From Candidatus Iainarchaeum sp. (GTDB lineage Archaea > Iainarchaeota > Iainarchaeia > Iainarchaeales > GCA-2688035): a DNA stretch of 34,389 nucleotides. Shown piece by piece: positions 15,709 through 23,526 of this stretch. The number at the start of each line of letters is the position of its first letter. Positions within the stretch are counted from its first letter, which is position 1. The position numbers and the translations under genes are program-made. The notes beneath the pieces were generated by a model. It saw only the letters and a program-made list of their open reading frames with translations. It made no database searches and was not told the origin of the DNA. The DNA lies in contig JAFCCO010000013.1 in NCBI GenBank assembly GCA_017610175.1, forward strand, positions 1-34,389, written 5' to 3'.

Positions 15709-15846
15709 ATGAAAACAGGATTGATTATCTTAGGAGTCATCGCACTGGTTTTGCTAAGCGGATGCACTCAAAGAGAATATATCTGTCCGGACGGGACAAT
15801 TGTTAGCACTCCGTGTGAAAAAATCATCCACAAAAAAGTTGTGTAG
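15709..15846 (+). CDS. Short lipoprotein, paralogue head of the element lipoprotein
   Basis: This 45-residue protein is a lipoprotein signal (MKTG, hydrophobic core, lipobox LLSGC with Cys19) followed by TQREY and a short Cys-containing tail. The first 33 residues match the lipoprotein at 1429, and 25 bases (15755-15779) are identical to 1475-1499. The tail diverges and stops early with TAG, overlapping the 3' end of the convergent CAP gene by 23 nt. It is either a truncated copy or a real small lipoprotein. Its coupling to the transglutaminase-like gene (SD-like gtgat over the previous stop, ATG 6 nt later) argues for expression. Confidence 0.6.
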   Translation: MKTGLIILGVIALVLLSGCTQREYICPDGTIVSTPCEKIIHKKVV

Positions 15847-16303
15847 CATAAAACTTGTTACCCGTCTGTTTAACTCCAATCCCAATTTTATCAAAATTAC
15901 TATTTAGAATGTTTGCCCTGTACCCCTTACTATTCATCCAATTTTTATGCAAAGCACGAGCTATGTCTTGTTCTGTTTTAATAGGATGTTTAAATCCAAG
16001 GATTTGGCCTTTACACATCATGGCGACATTCTCACCTGAAATAGTAATATAGTTCATGGAAATTGTACCCTCCAGAAAAAACCATATTTTCTGCCAGAAA
16101 GTCTTTGGTTTAATTTCAAAACTTTTTATAGCCTTGTGTACTCCAGAACCATGCCAAATGCGTCTCTTTTTAGCCATCTTTGCACTATGTTTGCGCGCGA
16201 TAGATGTAAGCCTACCATACTTCTTAAATTTTGCGAGATTTTTTTTCTCCCGAACCCTGTTCACTCTAGTAAAAATTCGGTTTTCAATATGGGTAGTACT
16301 CAT
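15824..16303 (-). CDS. CAP-superfamily (SCP/PR-1-like) protein
   Basis: This 159-residue protein has CAP-domain landmarks in order: HSAKMAKKRRIWHGSG, GENVAM, then WMNSKGYRANILNSNFDKIGIGVK and a final strand ending in QLFCG. Bacterial and archaeal CAP proteins are usually exported, but no signal peptide is visible here, although a membrane-like stretch (WFFLEGT) lies inside. It is convergent with the short lipoprotein. CAP proteins bind small ligands or act in cell-surface interactions; the role here is unknown. Confidence 0.75.
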   Translation of the reverse strand: MSTTHIENRIFTRVNRVREKKNLAKFKKYGRLTSIARKHSAKMAKKRRIWHGSGVHKAIKSFEIKPKTFWQKIWFFLEGTISMNYITISGENVAMMCKGQILGFKHPIKTEQDIARALHKNWMNSKGYRANILNSNFDKIGIGVKQTGNKFYATQLFCG

Positions 16304-16555
16304 TATTACATATCAGGGGTGAGTACTATAAAAATTTTTCTGATACAAAATCCATGCAAAACAATTTTTTTGCCAAATGTTTAAACAAACCAACCTGTTA
16401 AAAAAATCGTTGACCTGAATGCAGTCAGGCGCATTACGCACAAAAGAAGGCTTAAGCAAATTAACCAAAGAAACCTTGGAATTGAACACGAGTTCAATTA
16501 CTCAACTCAAGAAGTATAAAAGCAAGAGGTGAAGGGGTTATGCATAAAAACTAGC
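16304..16555. other. Intergenic segment with possible coding remnant
   Basis: This 252-nt segment has no ORF with a start codon. On the plus strand, an open frame of about 45 codons (16383-16519) shows protein-like, basic composition but lacks a usable start. It may be a decayed gene end. No structured element was found. Confidence 0.25.
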
Positions 16556-17455
16556 TTAGTTCTTTTCGTTTAAGTTTATTTCAAGCGTGGTTGGTATTTC
16601 AGACTTATGTTCAACTTGTTTTGTAACTTGTCTGGCAAACAGCCCCAACCAGGTGGGTTCAGTAACAATAAGCTCGTAGTTATTATCCCCTAAAAAAACT
16701 GTAAAATCACCGTCAGCGTTTGTAACTCCAGTTATGACTGTATTATTAGCTGGGTACTTCTCATTTTTACTCTTAAGCTCTATTATTGCGTTTTCAATCT
16801 TTTTTATTTTATCAACTACCGATATGTGTAATTCTGAAGTTTCAGTATATTTTTCAGTTACACTCTGTTTTTGTCCCTTTTCATCCACCCAGTAAGCATA
16901 AGAGTACTGTTTGTTTGATTCCAGATTTTTTTCATAATAATCTGGATAATTAAACAAGCCTATAGAGGGGTCAATATGAACCCAAGTTCCATCCAAATAT
17001 ACTTCGTTCCATTGATGGTTTTCCCCATCATTACGAATTTCTCTTACATCTAATCCCACTGCGCGCCCCATATAATTATACAAATTAGATGCCTCACCAC
17101 AGCGTCCCTCTCCCATAAAAAAAAGCCAAGTGGTACCTAAATTAAAAAATCGAAATAACAAAAATTGAATAGAATCTCCATTGAACTTACTTCTGACCCA
17201 ATTGCACAATAAATATGCTTTATTGTAGTCAGTACTTTCCAACTCAAAGGAATGCGGATTTATACAATTTATTCTGAAATCAAAATTCTCTTCCGTAACT
17301 AATTCTCTGGCTTTTGGGGCAAAAAAGAAGTTATTAACAAAACCAATCTCCAGATATGCAAAGATAATAGGTAAGACTACCAAAATAAATATTACCACTG
17401 CAAAGGCAGACATTGTTTGATTATTAGAAATATTTTCCTTTATTTTACTTAACAT
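16556..17455 (-). CDS. Transglutaminase-like protein with a beta-rich tail
   Basis: This 299-residue protein has one N-terminal membrane helix (about 16-37), so its bulk lies outside the cell. The transglutaminase-like core shows Cys119 (GEGRCGEAS), His147 (GENHQWNEV) and Asp162 (HIDPS), the full catalytic triad. After the core come a helical stretch and a beta-rich domain (about 240-290) with the NADGDFTVFLGDNNYEL pattern of carboxypeptidase-regulatory-like folds. It shares the fold of the protein at 14127 but with a different layout. The TATA-like cttataag at 17481-17488 lies 26 nt before the ATG. Substrate is unknown. Confidence 0.8.
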   Translation of the reverse strand: MLSKIKENISNNQTMSAFAVVIFILVVLPIIFAYLEIGFVNNFFFAPKARELVTEENFDFRINCINPHSFELESTDYNKAYLLCNWVRSKFNGDSIQFLLFRFFNLGTTWLFFMGEGRCGEASNLYNYMGRAVGLDVREIRNDGENHQWNEVYLDGTWVHIDPSIGLFNYPDYYEKNLESNKQYSYAYWVDEKGQKQSVTEKYTETSELHISVVDKIKKIENAIIELKSKNEKYPANNTVITGVTNADGDFTVFLGDNNYELIVTEPTWLGLFARQVTKQVEHKSEIPTTLEINLNEKN

Positions 17456-17518
17456 GCTAACACTAAAGTAGAACCCCCTTATAAGAATTAATTTAGCTCG
17501 CTCCTCTTCTTCCTTCTT

Positions 17519-17692
17519 CTATTTCTTTGAATTTTTGTTTTTTTTTTGTCTGGTTTGTTTGAGTTCTTGTTTGAGTATTGTGCTTTCGATTATTGCGCTT
17601 ATTTTGTTTGATTTTTGTAGTTCTTTTGCTATTTGTAGTTCTTTTGCTATTTGTATTACTGCTTTTTTCCATTTTGTGTCAAGGTCTTTCAT
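17519..17692 (-). CDS. Small basic helical protein after the integrase frame
   Basis: This 57-residue protein contains a direct repeat IAKELQ-IAKELQ and a Lys/Gln-rich tail. Its ATG overlaps the TGA that ends the integrase frame upstream (ACATGA), so translation would be coupled. It is predicted to be helical, perhaps a coiled coil. The overlap suggests a preserved gene pair rather than random sequence, but no family was recognised. Confidence 0.4.
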   Translation of the reverse strand: MKDLDTKWKKAVIQIAKELQIAKELQKSNKISAIIESTILKQELKQTRQKKNKNSKK

Positions 17693-18189
17693 GTTGTTTC
17701 CTCTGCATTGTTTGTGTTTTGTTCGAGACCGTGTGCCTTGTCCCTTTTGTTGGTTACTGCCTTAATTAGTTTTTTGATGTCTTCCTAGTCAAGCAGTTGT
17801 TCGGGCAGAATGTTGTTGCCGGTTTTTTTGAACGAAAACCATTCAACCGACTCGGGGTATTTTCCTTTGTTGAGCTATTTGTGAAAGACCTTCAGGATTT
17901 GGTTGTATGTCCAGATACTTCCGTCTTTGTAGCCCCTGTTCTTCATCCAGCTTAGGGATAGTTTATAGCCCTCCTTTGAGGCCTTTTCAAAGTCCTTGTT
18001 CAGCTGCTTTGCGGTGAGACGAAGAACAGACATCTGCCTGAGCATTCTGGGAATGCTTATTCCCTTTGCAGGGTTGTGCTAGTAAAAACGCATTATTGCG
18101 TCCTTGTTTTCTGTGCAAAGTATTGATTCTTTTACCCTTTCAATTTCTCTTTCGAGATTCCGCCCGTAAGGGTGGATGTACTCTTTCAT
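17689..18189 (-). pseudogene. Truncated integrase with three in-frame TAG codons
   Basis: A single frame of 167 codons starts at the ATG at 18189 and shows the N-terminal core-binding domain of an archaeal tyrosine recombinase: GISIPRMLRQMSVL, a Lys/Glu helix, YKDGSIWTYNQILKVFHK-x-LNKGKYPESVEW, and LPEQLLD-x-EDIKKLI...NKRDKA. Codons 37, 105 and 135 are TAG; there is no TAA, TGA or frameshift. At codon 105 related integrases normally have Trp. The catalytic domain is missing: after NKRDKA comes an unrelated 13-residue end. A TATA-like box (18218-18227) and an AGGTG Shine-Dalgarno remain upstream. Most likely a decayed integrase; amber recoding is an alternative. Confidence 0.65.
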
Positions 18190-18217
18190 GTTGCTACACC
18201 TTCCCCCGCCGAAAACC

Positions 18218-18227
18218 ATTTAAATAT
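18218..18227 (-). promoter_or_regulatory. TATA-like box before the truncated integrase
   Basis: On the minus strand the sequence reads atatttaaat, 28 nt before the ATG at 18189. An aggtg Shine-Dalgarno lies just before the ATG. The 5' control region therefore looks intact despite the interrupted frame. Confidence 0.45.
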
Positions 18228-18258
18228 GGCAGGCGAGGGAATCTGAAAAGAAGAAGTG

Positions 18259-18331
18259 CGCCCCCGGGAGGATTCGAACCTCCGACCTACCGGTTAACAG
18301 CCGGACGCTCTACCTACTGAGCTACAAGGGC
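18259..18331 (-). tRNA. tRNA-Asn(GUU)
   Basis: The cloverleaf is complete: acceptor GCCCTTG pairs (with two G-U pairs) with CGGGGGC, anticodon loop CTGTTAA (anticodon GUU), T arm with GGTTCGAATCC, and discriminator G. CCA is not encoded. The truncated integrase lies just beyond its 3' end, so it was probably an attachment site. Confidence 0.95.
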
Positions 18332-18726
18332 ATTTTTTTGTTGTTGTATTTAATCTAATTAACCAATGTAAATATTAAAAAACAGGTAGTTTAAAGCTTT
18401 TTTGCCTGTTGGGTGTGGCAAAATTTCAGGGCATTCTATTTTTAAGAGGGCTTAAATTCTAAAGATATAGTCTGAAAACCCAGATAATTGTAAAATAAGC
18501 AATTTAAACACTTTTTGGCTAAAAAGTACAAATGTTAACCCCTTGATTTGCCTTATTTAACCTATAAGGGGTAAAACAAGATTATACATAATTATCGGAG
18601 CGTAAATTGGGCTTCTTTTCGGGTTAAGAATGTTAATATCCGCTTATACATAAAAGTAAAACTATATTAAGGAGTTAAGCTGCAATAGTATCAGATTTGC
18701 TTTTTAATAAAAAGCGGGGTGATATA
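18332..18726. promoter_or_regulatory. Long AT-rich leader region of ftsZ
   Basis: No gene is visible in these 395 nt between the tRNA-Asn 5' end and ftsZ. It contains an inverted repeat with 7-bp arms acccctt/aaggggt (18538-18544 and 18566-18572), a TATA-like ttatacat near 18645, and a strong Shine-Dalgarno ggggtgat 4 nt before the ftsZ ATG. The long gap suggests regulated transcription of ftsZ, with the tRNA promoter on the opposite strand. Confidence 0.45.
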
Positions 18727-19800
18727 ATGAAGAGTATTGTTGAAAATGCAATGGATAAGACGGCAGTAGTCGAAAACGACCGTCTTGAGGAATTCGGAAC
18801 CCCTAAAATAATGGTTATAGGGACCGGAGGAGCAGGCTGTAACGCAGTTAACAGGCTTGCAAACATGGGTATTTCGGGGGCACAGCTTGTTGCGGTAAAC
18901 ACAGACAAGCAGCACCTTGCACTCATTAACGATGAGCTTACAAAGGTTCTCATCGGAAAGTCCGTTACACGCGGACTTGGAGCTGGCGGCTTTCCTGAAA
19001 TAGGCGCCAAAGCAGCAGAAGTAAGCAGATCAGCGCTCGAGGAAATTCTTGCAGACGTTGATATGCTGTTCATTTCAGCCGGAATGGGTGGAGGAACAGG
19101 AACCGGGGCTGCACCAATAATTGGTGAAATTGCAAAGGAACAGGGCGCAATTGTTATTGCGATTGTATCATACCCTTTTGCTTTGGAAAAGGCAAGGCTG
19201 ATAAAGGCCGAGGAAGGAATTGAGGCATTGAGGCACGTCACAGACACGGTTGTTGTAATTGACAACAACAGGCTTGTTGAATTGGTTCCCAACCTTCCAA
19301 TCCAGGACGCGTTCAAGGTTGCTGACGAAGTAATCGCAAGAACGGTTCGCGGGATAACGGAGACAATCACACAGCCAAGCCTAATCAACCTTGATTATGC
19401 GGACGTGAGATCAATAATGAGCAACCACGGACTAAGCGTAATCGCTGTTGGAGAAAGCAAGAGCGTGGACAAGGTCAACGAAGTTGTCGAGGACACATTA
19501 AAGAACGCGCTTCTCGATGTTGACATCAGCGGAGCAAGCGGTGCATTAATTCACATAACAGGTGGTCCGGAACTAACTTTGGGTGAAGCAAACGCCGTTG
19601 GTGAACTGCTCACAGAAAGGATTGATTCCAAGGCAACCGTTATTTGGGGATCAAGAGTTGACCCAACCTTCGAGAACAAGATAGAAGTAATTGCTATCTT
19701 CACCGGAGTGCACTCACCCTACATTAAGGGGCCAGTAAGCAATAGTGCAAGGGACCCCAGAAGGGACTCAAAAGACCTTGACATAGATTACATAAAGTAA
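18727..19800 (+). CDS. ftsZ: Cell-division GTPase FtsZ
   Basis: This 357-residue tubulin-family GTPase polymerises into the division ring. It shows the N-terminal GTP-binding segment VIGTGGAGCNA (30-40), the tubulin signature GGGTGTG (121-127), and the T7-loop region NLDYADVRSIM needed for GTP hydrolysis by the next subunit. The ATG at 18727 follows a strong SD (ggggtgat); an upstream in-frame start at 18697 would put the SD inside the gene. The C-terminus is short and basic-acidic, without the bacterial FtsA-binding peptide. It stands alone with its own leader and a T-run terminator. Confidence 0.97.
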   Translation: MKSIVENAMDKTAVVENDRLEEFGTPKIMVIGTGGAGCNAVNRLANMGISGAQLVAVNTDKQHLALINDELTKVLIGKSVTRGLGAGGFPEIGAKAAEVSRSALEEILADVDMLFISAGMGGGTGTGAAPIIGEIAKEQGAIVIAIVSYPFALEKARLIKAEEGIEALRHVTDTVVVIDNNRLVELVPNLPIQDAFKVADEVIARTVRGITETITQPSLINLDYADVRSIMSNHGLSVIAVGESKSVDKVNEVVEDTLKNALLDVDISGASGALIHITGGPELTLGEANAVGELLTERIDSKATVIWGSRVDPTFENKIEVIAIFTGVHSPYIKGPVSNSARDPRRDSKDLDIDYIK

Positions 19801-19807
19801 ATTCAAA

Positions 19808-19849
19808 AGCGGTGGCGGCTTGTCCGCTGCCCAATTTCTATTTTTTTTT
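19808..19849 (+). terminator. Terminator after ftsZ
   Basis: A hairpin with arms agcgg/ccgct (19808-19812 and 19824-19828) is followed by nine T at 19841-19849. It overlaps the end of the convergent site-2 protease gene. Confidence 0.6.
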
Positions 19850-21341
19850 AAAGCAAAATTGGCCAAAAATTCAAAAGCAGCAGCCCTGCAATAACCCAAA
19901 GGAAGAGTCTTCCAATAAACTTCTGTGTTTCTTCCTTGTTCATCTGCATGAAACCAAAGTATGGAACAAGCATTATTTTTGCAATCCTTGCACCGTCCAG
20001 TCCGGCAAGAGGCAGGAAGTTGAATACTGCAACGGCAAAGCTCAGCAAAAGAAGCCAGTTGAAGAAGCCCTCAATTGTTTTAACAGAGGTTCCAATAAAG
20101 TAAAACTCGTCAGCGGGCTCTTTTCCCTCAACATATTTGATGCTGTTCCTTGAAATCTGGAAGCCAAGCGCGGTTTTTTCATCTGCAATAAGCTCCCGCT
20201 CAACAATTTCCCCACTGTCTGTTCTAAGCAGAAGAGTTACATTCTTGTCGTCGGAAGCAATAGCTTTCCCAAGCATTTGCAGGTTTGTTAATGCAAACCC
20301 GTTGTATTCAATAATTTCCCATCCTTCCTCAACCTTTCCAAAGGCTGCACTCTCATAGCCGTTTCCGCAGATATCGTATTCCTCTATAACTTTGTTGATG
20401 GTTACAGATTCAATTTCTGCTGCTGTCTGCAGTTCCTCAAGCCTTGGCCCTGCAACGGCTGAGATTGAAGTCGCAATCAGGAGAAATATTACGAGAAATA
20501 CAGGGATTGAGAAAAGATTTGCGGCAGGGCCCATTGCAAAAATTCTCATCTGCTGCCTCTCCAACTTGCTGTTTATTTCTTCATCATTTGGCTCAACAAA
20601 TGCACCGATGGGGAGAATTCCTGCGAGAAGCAATCCAACAGACTTAATCTTTGCGTTCGCACGCCTAATCATTGCGCCGTGCGAAAATTCGTGAATTACG
20701 AGAATCACAAGGAACACACCCCAAACATAGAGCGGCGGAACAAATGGGACGTTTGGAATTTGCACTCCCGGAATTACGGGAGCAACGCCCGGGCAGGGCT
20801 TTTTTCCAATAAATAACTTTGCGAATATGTCGTAAGCCTGCCATACAAGTGCTGCAATTGCAAAGAGCATCATTCCGCCGAATGCAAAAGAAAGCGAAAG
20901 AAAAAGGGAGAGTCCCATTCCGTCAGCCCTGAAAAGCATTAGCCCCCAGATGAACGGGAAGAAAAGCCCGAACAGCAGCAGGAATCCAAAAATGTCCACA
21001 ATCAGTCTTTTAATGCCGGAAAACTTTCTTGCGTAAAGGAAATCAACCGCAATGGTTCCGAATCCAAACACGAGCCCAATGTCCGCAAGCAAATCCCACA
21101 GCCTGAACCTTGAAATCCATGTAATGAATCCAATACAGCGTTTTGTGCGGACAAGGGAAACAAGGTACTGTGTTTCAACGTTTGTAAACAGTTTCAATGC
21201 GTAGGTTGAAAAGAAGAGGAATCCAACAACCACAAATGCCCAGAGCCAGAATGAAATGTCTGCTTCGGTTAAAAATTCAACCGCAAGAAGCAGTGCGCCC
21301 GCGGCAATTAGCCCGGCCAAAAACTTTTCAAGTGATTTCAT
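19848..21341 (-). CDS. Site-2-type membrane metalloprotease (M50)
   Basis: This 497-residue polytopic protein is an intramembrane zinc protease. The active-site motif HEFSH is at 217-221 and the second metal-ligand motif NFLPLAGLDG ends with Asp449. Between them (about 320-395) is a PDZ-like domain, and several hydrophobic segments precede the catalytic core. Such proteases cut transmembrane regulators or clear signal-peptide remnants. The MBF1-like gene ends one base before its ATG, and its SD (gggtgat) overlaps that gene's stop, so the two form an operon. Confidence 0.92.
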   Translation of the reverse strand: MKSLEKFLAGLIAAGALLLAVEFLTEADISFWLWAFVVVGFLFFSTYALKLFTNVETQYLVSLVRTKRCIGFITWISRFRLWDLLADIGLVFGFGTIAVDFLYARKFSGIKRLIVDIFGFLLLFGLFFPFIWGLMLFRADGMGLSLFLSLSFAFGGMMLFAIAALVWQAYDIFAKLFIGKKPCPGVAPVIPGVQIPNVPFVPPLYVWGVFLVILVIHEFSHGAMIRRANAKIKSVGLLLAGILPIGAFVEPNDEEINSKLERQQMRIFAMGPAANLFSIPVFLVIFLLIATSISAVAGPRLEELQTAAEIESVTINKVIEEYDICGNGYESAAFGKVEEGWEIIEYNGFALTNLQMLGKAIASDDKNVTLLLRTDSGEIVERELIADEKTALGFQISRNSIKYVEGKEPADEFYFIGTSVKTIEGFFNWLLLLSFAVAVFNFLPLAGLDGARIAKIMLVPYFGFMQMNKEETQKFIGRLFLWVIAGLLLLNFWPILL

Positions 21342-21719
21342 TTAATCACCCGTCCCTGTAAGTTTTATTCCAAGCTCGTTCTCGAGCTTTTTCACAAGCT
21401 TTGGGGAAGGCTTTACTGCTTCCGATTCAATGCGGTGCAGAAGCGAGGCCTTTTCAAAAACTTTTTTTCCAAGCTCGTCAAATGTAAGGTCCTTTCTTTG
21501 CCTTGCCTGCATGATAACTTTTCCAAACCCCGGGATAATGTCGCCGCCCATTTCAAAAAGGTTCTGCGGTTTTTGTGCCTGCGCTGAAGTGTACTGCGGC
21601 TGTGGTGTGCGCTCTTCAACCCCGTATGTTGCGCAGCCTTTGCACACAAGCATGTGTGAACCGTCAAGGTTAATTTTCTTAGGCAAGGCTGTTTCGCTGC
21701 CGCAAATTTCGCATTGCAT
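21342..21719 (-). CDS. MBF1-like zinc-ribbon/HTH transcription factor
   Basis: This 125-residue protein has an N-terminal zinc ribbon (C3, C6, C26, C29), a Pro/Gln linker, and a C-terminal Cro/XRE-type helix-turn-helix (about 68-120) with the pattern of archaeal multiprotein bridging factor 1. In eukaryotes MBF1 links activators to TBP; in archaea it associates with ribosomes and transcription. The ATG at 21719 is chosen over a start at 21761 because the zinc ribbon begins there. It is co-transcribed with the site-2 protease. Confidence 0.85.
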   Translation of the reverse strand: MQCEICGSETALPKKINLDGSHMLVCKGCATYGVEERTPQPQYTSAQAQKPQNLFEMGGDIIPGFGKVIMQARQRKDLTFDELGKKVFEKASLLHRIESEAVKPSPKLVKKLENELGIKLTGTGD

Positions 21720-21896
21720 AGAAGAAAAAAGGCTGTTAGGGTTAATAAAGATATTTGGCAAGCCTTATTCGGTCCAAATAGTAAGCAACGTTAAAATAGA
21801 GAAGGACAAGATTTTCGAAACCTTACCTTCTAAGCTAAGAGAGTTGCTTGAACTTAGAGCTAAGAATTGGATAGGCTCACCAGACTAAGTTCAACA

Positions 21897-21914
21897 TAGC
21901 TAAAAATTTAGCTA
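21897..21914. promoter_or_regulatory. 18-bp palindrome upstream of the MBF1-like operon
   Basis: tagctaaa and tttagcta are separated by two A. A second inverted repeat (gaacttag/ctaagttc, 21850-21857 and 21885-21892) lies beside it. It sits about 180 nt before the MBF1-like start, in the gap downstream of pdxT. It could be an operator; no T-run follows, so a terminator is less likely. Confidence 0.35.
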
Positions 21915-21987
21915 CAAGTAGTATTTGTAGGCACCATGATATTTAAACCTTTCTTTAACTTAAGTTAGGGACTTTTGATAGCGTATT

Positions 21988-22545
21988 TTATCCTATAATT
22001 TCAAGCAATCTTTTGTGAACTATTGGGTTACCATCCAGCTCTGTGTGGAAGGTAACAACAATAATTTTCCCACTCTCAACCCATACTGGTTTCCCATCAA
22101 GTTGCGCGATAATTTTTACCCCCTGACCCGTGCGCTCGATTGCAGGAGCGCGGATGAACTTTGCATTAAAACTGGCCTCCCCGCGCTTGACCTTTGCCTC
22201 AAAGCTTTCCCTCTGCCTGCCAAAAGCATTTCTTTTTGTTGTGATATCAATTAGCGAGAGGGGCTTTGCCCCTTTTGGTTCAATGATTTCGCTGCTTGCA
22301 ACAATTGCCCCCGCACAGGTTGCAAGAACAGGCATTGCATTCTTCACCCTTTGCTTAATTGCCTTAGCCAACCCTGTTCTTTCAAGCAGGATTGAAAAAG
22401 TCGTTGATTCGCCCCCGGGAATTATAAGTGCATTAACTTTTTTCAAGTCCTCAACACTCTTAACCAGCATTGAATCCGCACCCGCAAGCTTAAGCGTTTG
22501 CTGGTGCTCTAAAAAGTTGCCCTGCAAGCCAAGAATTCCAATCAA
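21988..22545 (-). CDS. pdxT: PLP synthase glutaminase subunit PdxT
   Basis: This 185-residue class I glutamine amidotransferase releases ammonia from glutamine and passes it to PdxS. The nucleophile Cys77 lies in ATCAGAI, and His167/Glu169 lie in TFHTELDGN, completing the triad; PGGEST (43-48) is the oxyanion strand. I chose the TTG start at 22545: a GGTGA Shine-Dalgarno lies 4 nt upstream and overlaps the pdxS stop codon, and the protein then begins at the usual IGILGLQG. An upstream TTG at 22590 would add residues inside pdxS that have no counterpart in the family. Confidence 0.95.
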   Translation of the reverse strand: MIGILGLQGNFLEHQQTLKLAGADSMLVKSVEDLKKVNALIIPGGESTTFSILLERTGLAKAIKQRVKNAMPVLATCAGAIVASSEIIEPKGAKPLSLIDITTKRNAFGRQRESFEAKVKRGEASFNAKFIRAPAIERTGQGVKIIAQLDGKPVWVESGKIIVVTFHTELDGNPIVHKRLLEIIG

Positions 22546-22549
22546 TGGC

Positions 22550-23440
22550 TCACCAGCCCCTTTCCTGCATCCTTGTTTCAAGCTCGTCAACCGGGATTCC
22601 TTTCATTGCGTCACCAAGTCCCTCAGAAACCTTTTCCAGCACGCTTGGATTGTCAAAATTTGTTACAGCTTCAACTATTGCCTTTGCCATCCTCAAAGGC
22701 TTTGAGGATTTGAATATGCCACTTCCTACAAACACGCCGTCGCATCCAAGCTGCATCATAAGCGATGCGTCCGCTGGTGTCGCTATGCCCCCTGCTGCAA
22801 AGTTCACAACAGTGAGCCTTCCGGCCTTCTTTGTTGCCTGTACAAATGAAACAGGGACCCGTTCGTGCTCTGCATAAGACTTGAGTTTTGAGGCACTCAT
22901 TTTTTCCAGGTTCGCAATTTCCAAATTTATAACCTTCATGTGCCTCACTGCCTCAACAACGTTTCCTGTTCCGGCCTCTCCCTTTGTCCTGATCATTGCC
23001 GCACCCTCTGCAATTCGCCTAAGCGCTTCACCCAAATTCCTTGCGCCGCAAACAAACGGAATCTTAAATTGCATTTTGTCAATGTGGTTGAATGGGTCGG
23101 CGGGCGTTAAGACCTCACTTTCGTCAATCATGTCAACCTCAAGTTCTTGGATAATTTGCGCCTCGGCAAAATGCCCAATTCTGACCTTTGCCATAACAGG
23201 AATGCTAACCGCTTTCTGAATCTCCTTTATTATAAGCGGGTCGGACATGCGTGCCACTCCCCCATCTGCCCTAATGTCTGCCGGGACACGCTCCAAAGCC
23301 ATTACAGCGCATGCACCCGCTTTTTCTGCAATTTTTGCATGCTCTGCACGGACAACATCCATAATCACGCCACCCTTAAGCATTTTTGCAAGCCCTGTTT
23401 TGAGCTCAAAGGTTCCTGTTTTTGCCTTTCCACTCACCAT
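22550..23440 (-). CDS. pdxS: PLP synthase subunit PdxS
   Basis: This 296-residue TIM-barrel enzyme makes pyridoxal 5'-phosphate from ribose 5-phosphate, glyceraldehyde 3-phosphate and ammonia. Visible landmarks are GGVIMDVV (Asp28), the Schiff-base Lys85 in VMAKVRIGH, and the second Lys153 in [12 protein letters not shown] that moves the intermediate to the second site. It is followed directly by pdxT, so the two-subunit synthase is encoded as one operon. PLP needs no other dedicated genes in this route. Confidence 0.97.
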   Translation of the reverse strand: MVSGKAKTGTFELKTGLAKMLKGGVIMDVVRAEHAKIAEKAGACAVMALERVPADIRADGGVARMSDPLIIKEIQKAVSIPVMAKVRIGHFAEAQIIQELEVDMIDESEVLTPADPFNHIDKMQFKIPFVCGARNLGEALRRIAEGAAMIRTKGEAGTGNVVEAVRHMKVINLEIANLEKMSASKLKSYAEHERVPVSFVQATKKAGRLTVVNFAAGGIATPADASLMMQLGCDGVFVGSGIFKSSKPLRMAKAIVEAVTNFDNPSVLEKVSEGLGDAMKGIPVDELETRMQERGW

Positions 23441-23526
23441 ATTCGTATCTCTAATACCATACTGAATTTAATGCTATGCGAGCCCTACAAAACGAATAAA
23501 AAAACGATTAAGCCTACTAATTGGTT

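Larger units (their letters stand above)
11251..18258. other. AT-rich accessory island ending at tRNA-Asn
   Basis: From the Fic gene to the tRNA-Asn 3' end, the genes look more AT-rich by eye than the flanking core genes and are mostly of surface or accessory type. A truncated integrase lies beside the tRNA 3' end, as in the first element, and one gene here shares its head with a gene of that element. I found no convincing second att copy: the only match to the tRNA end is an 8-bp gcgccccc at 11094, inside a terminator-like palindrome. It is probably a decayed or composite integrated element. Confidence 0.4.

Noticed and set aside
16383..16519. Protein-like open frame in the gap between two island genes
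   Set aside because: An in-frame TAA lies just upstream and no ATG, GTG or TTG begins the frame; noted only as a possible remnant.
21430..21888. Open frame on the plus strand across the MBF1-like gene and the gap after it
   Set aside because: The part beyond the gene looks protein-like (about 45 residues), but it has no start codon of its own and the rest is the shadow of the MBF1-like gene.
22545..22590. Longer N-terminus for PdxT from a TTG inside pdxS
   Set aside because: The family starts at IGILGLQG and a Shine-Dalgarno sits directly before the TTG at 22545; the longer form overlaps pdxS and has no counterpart.
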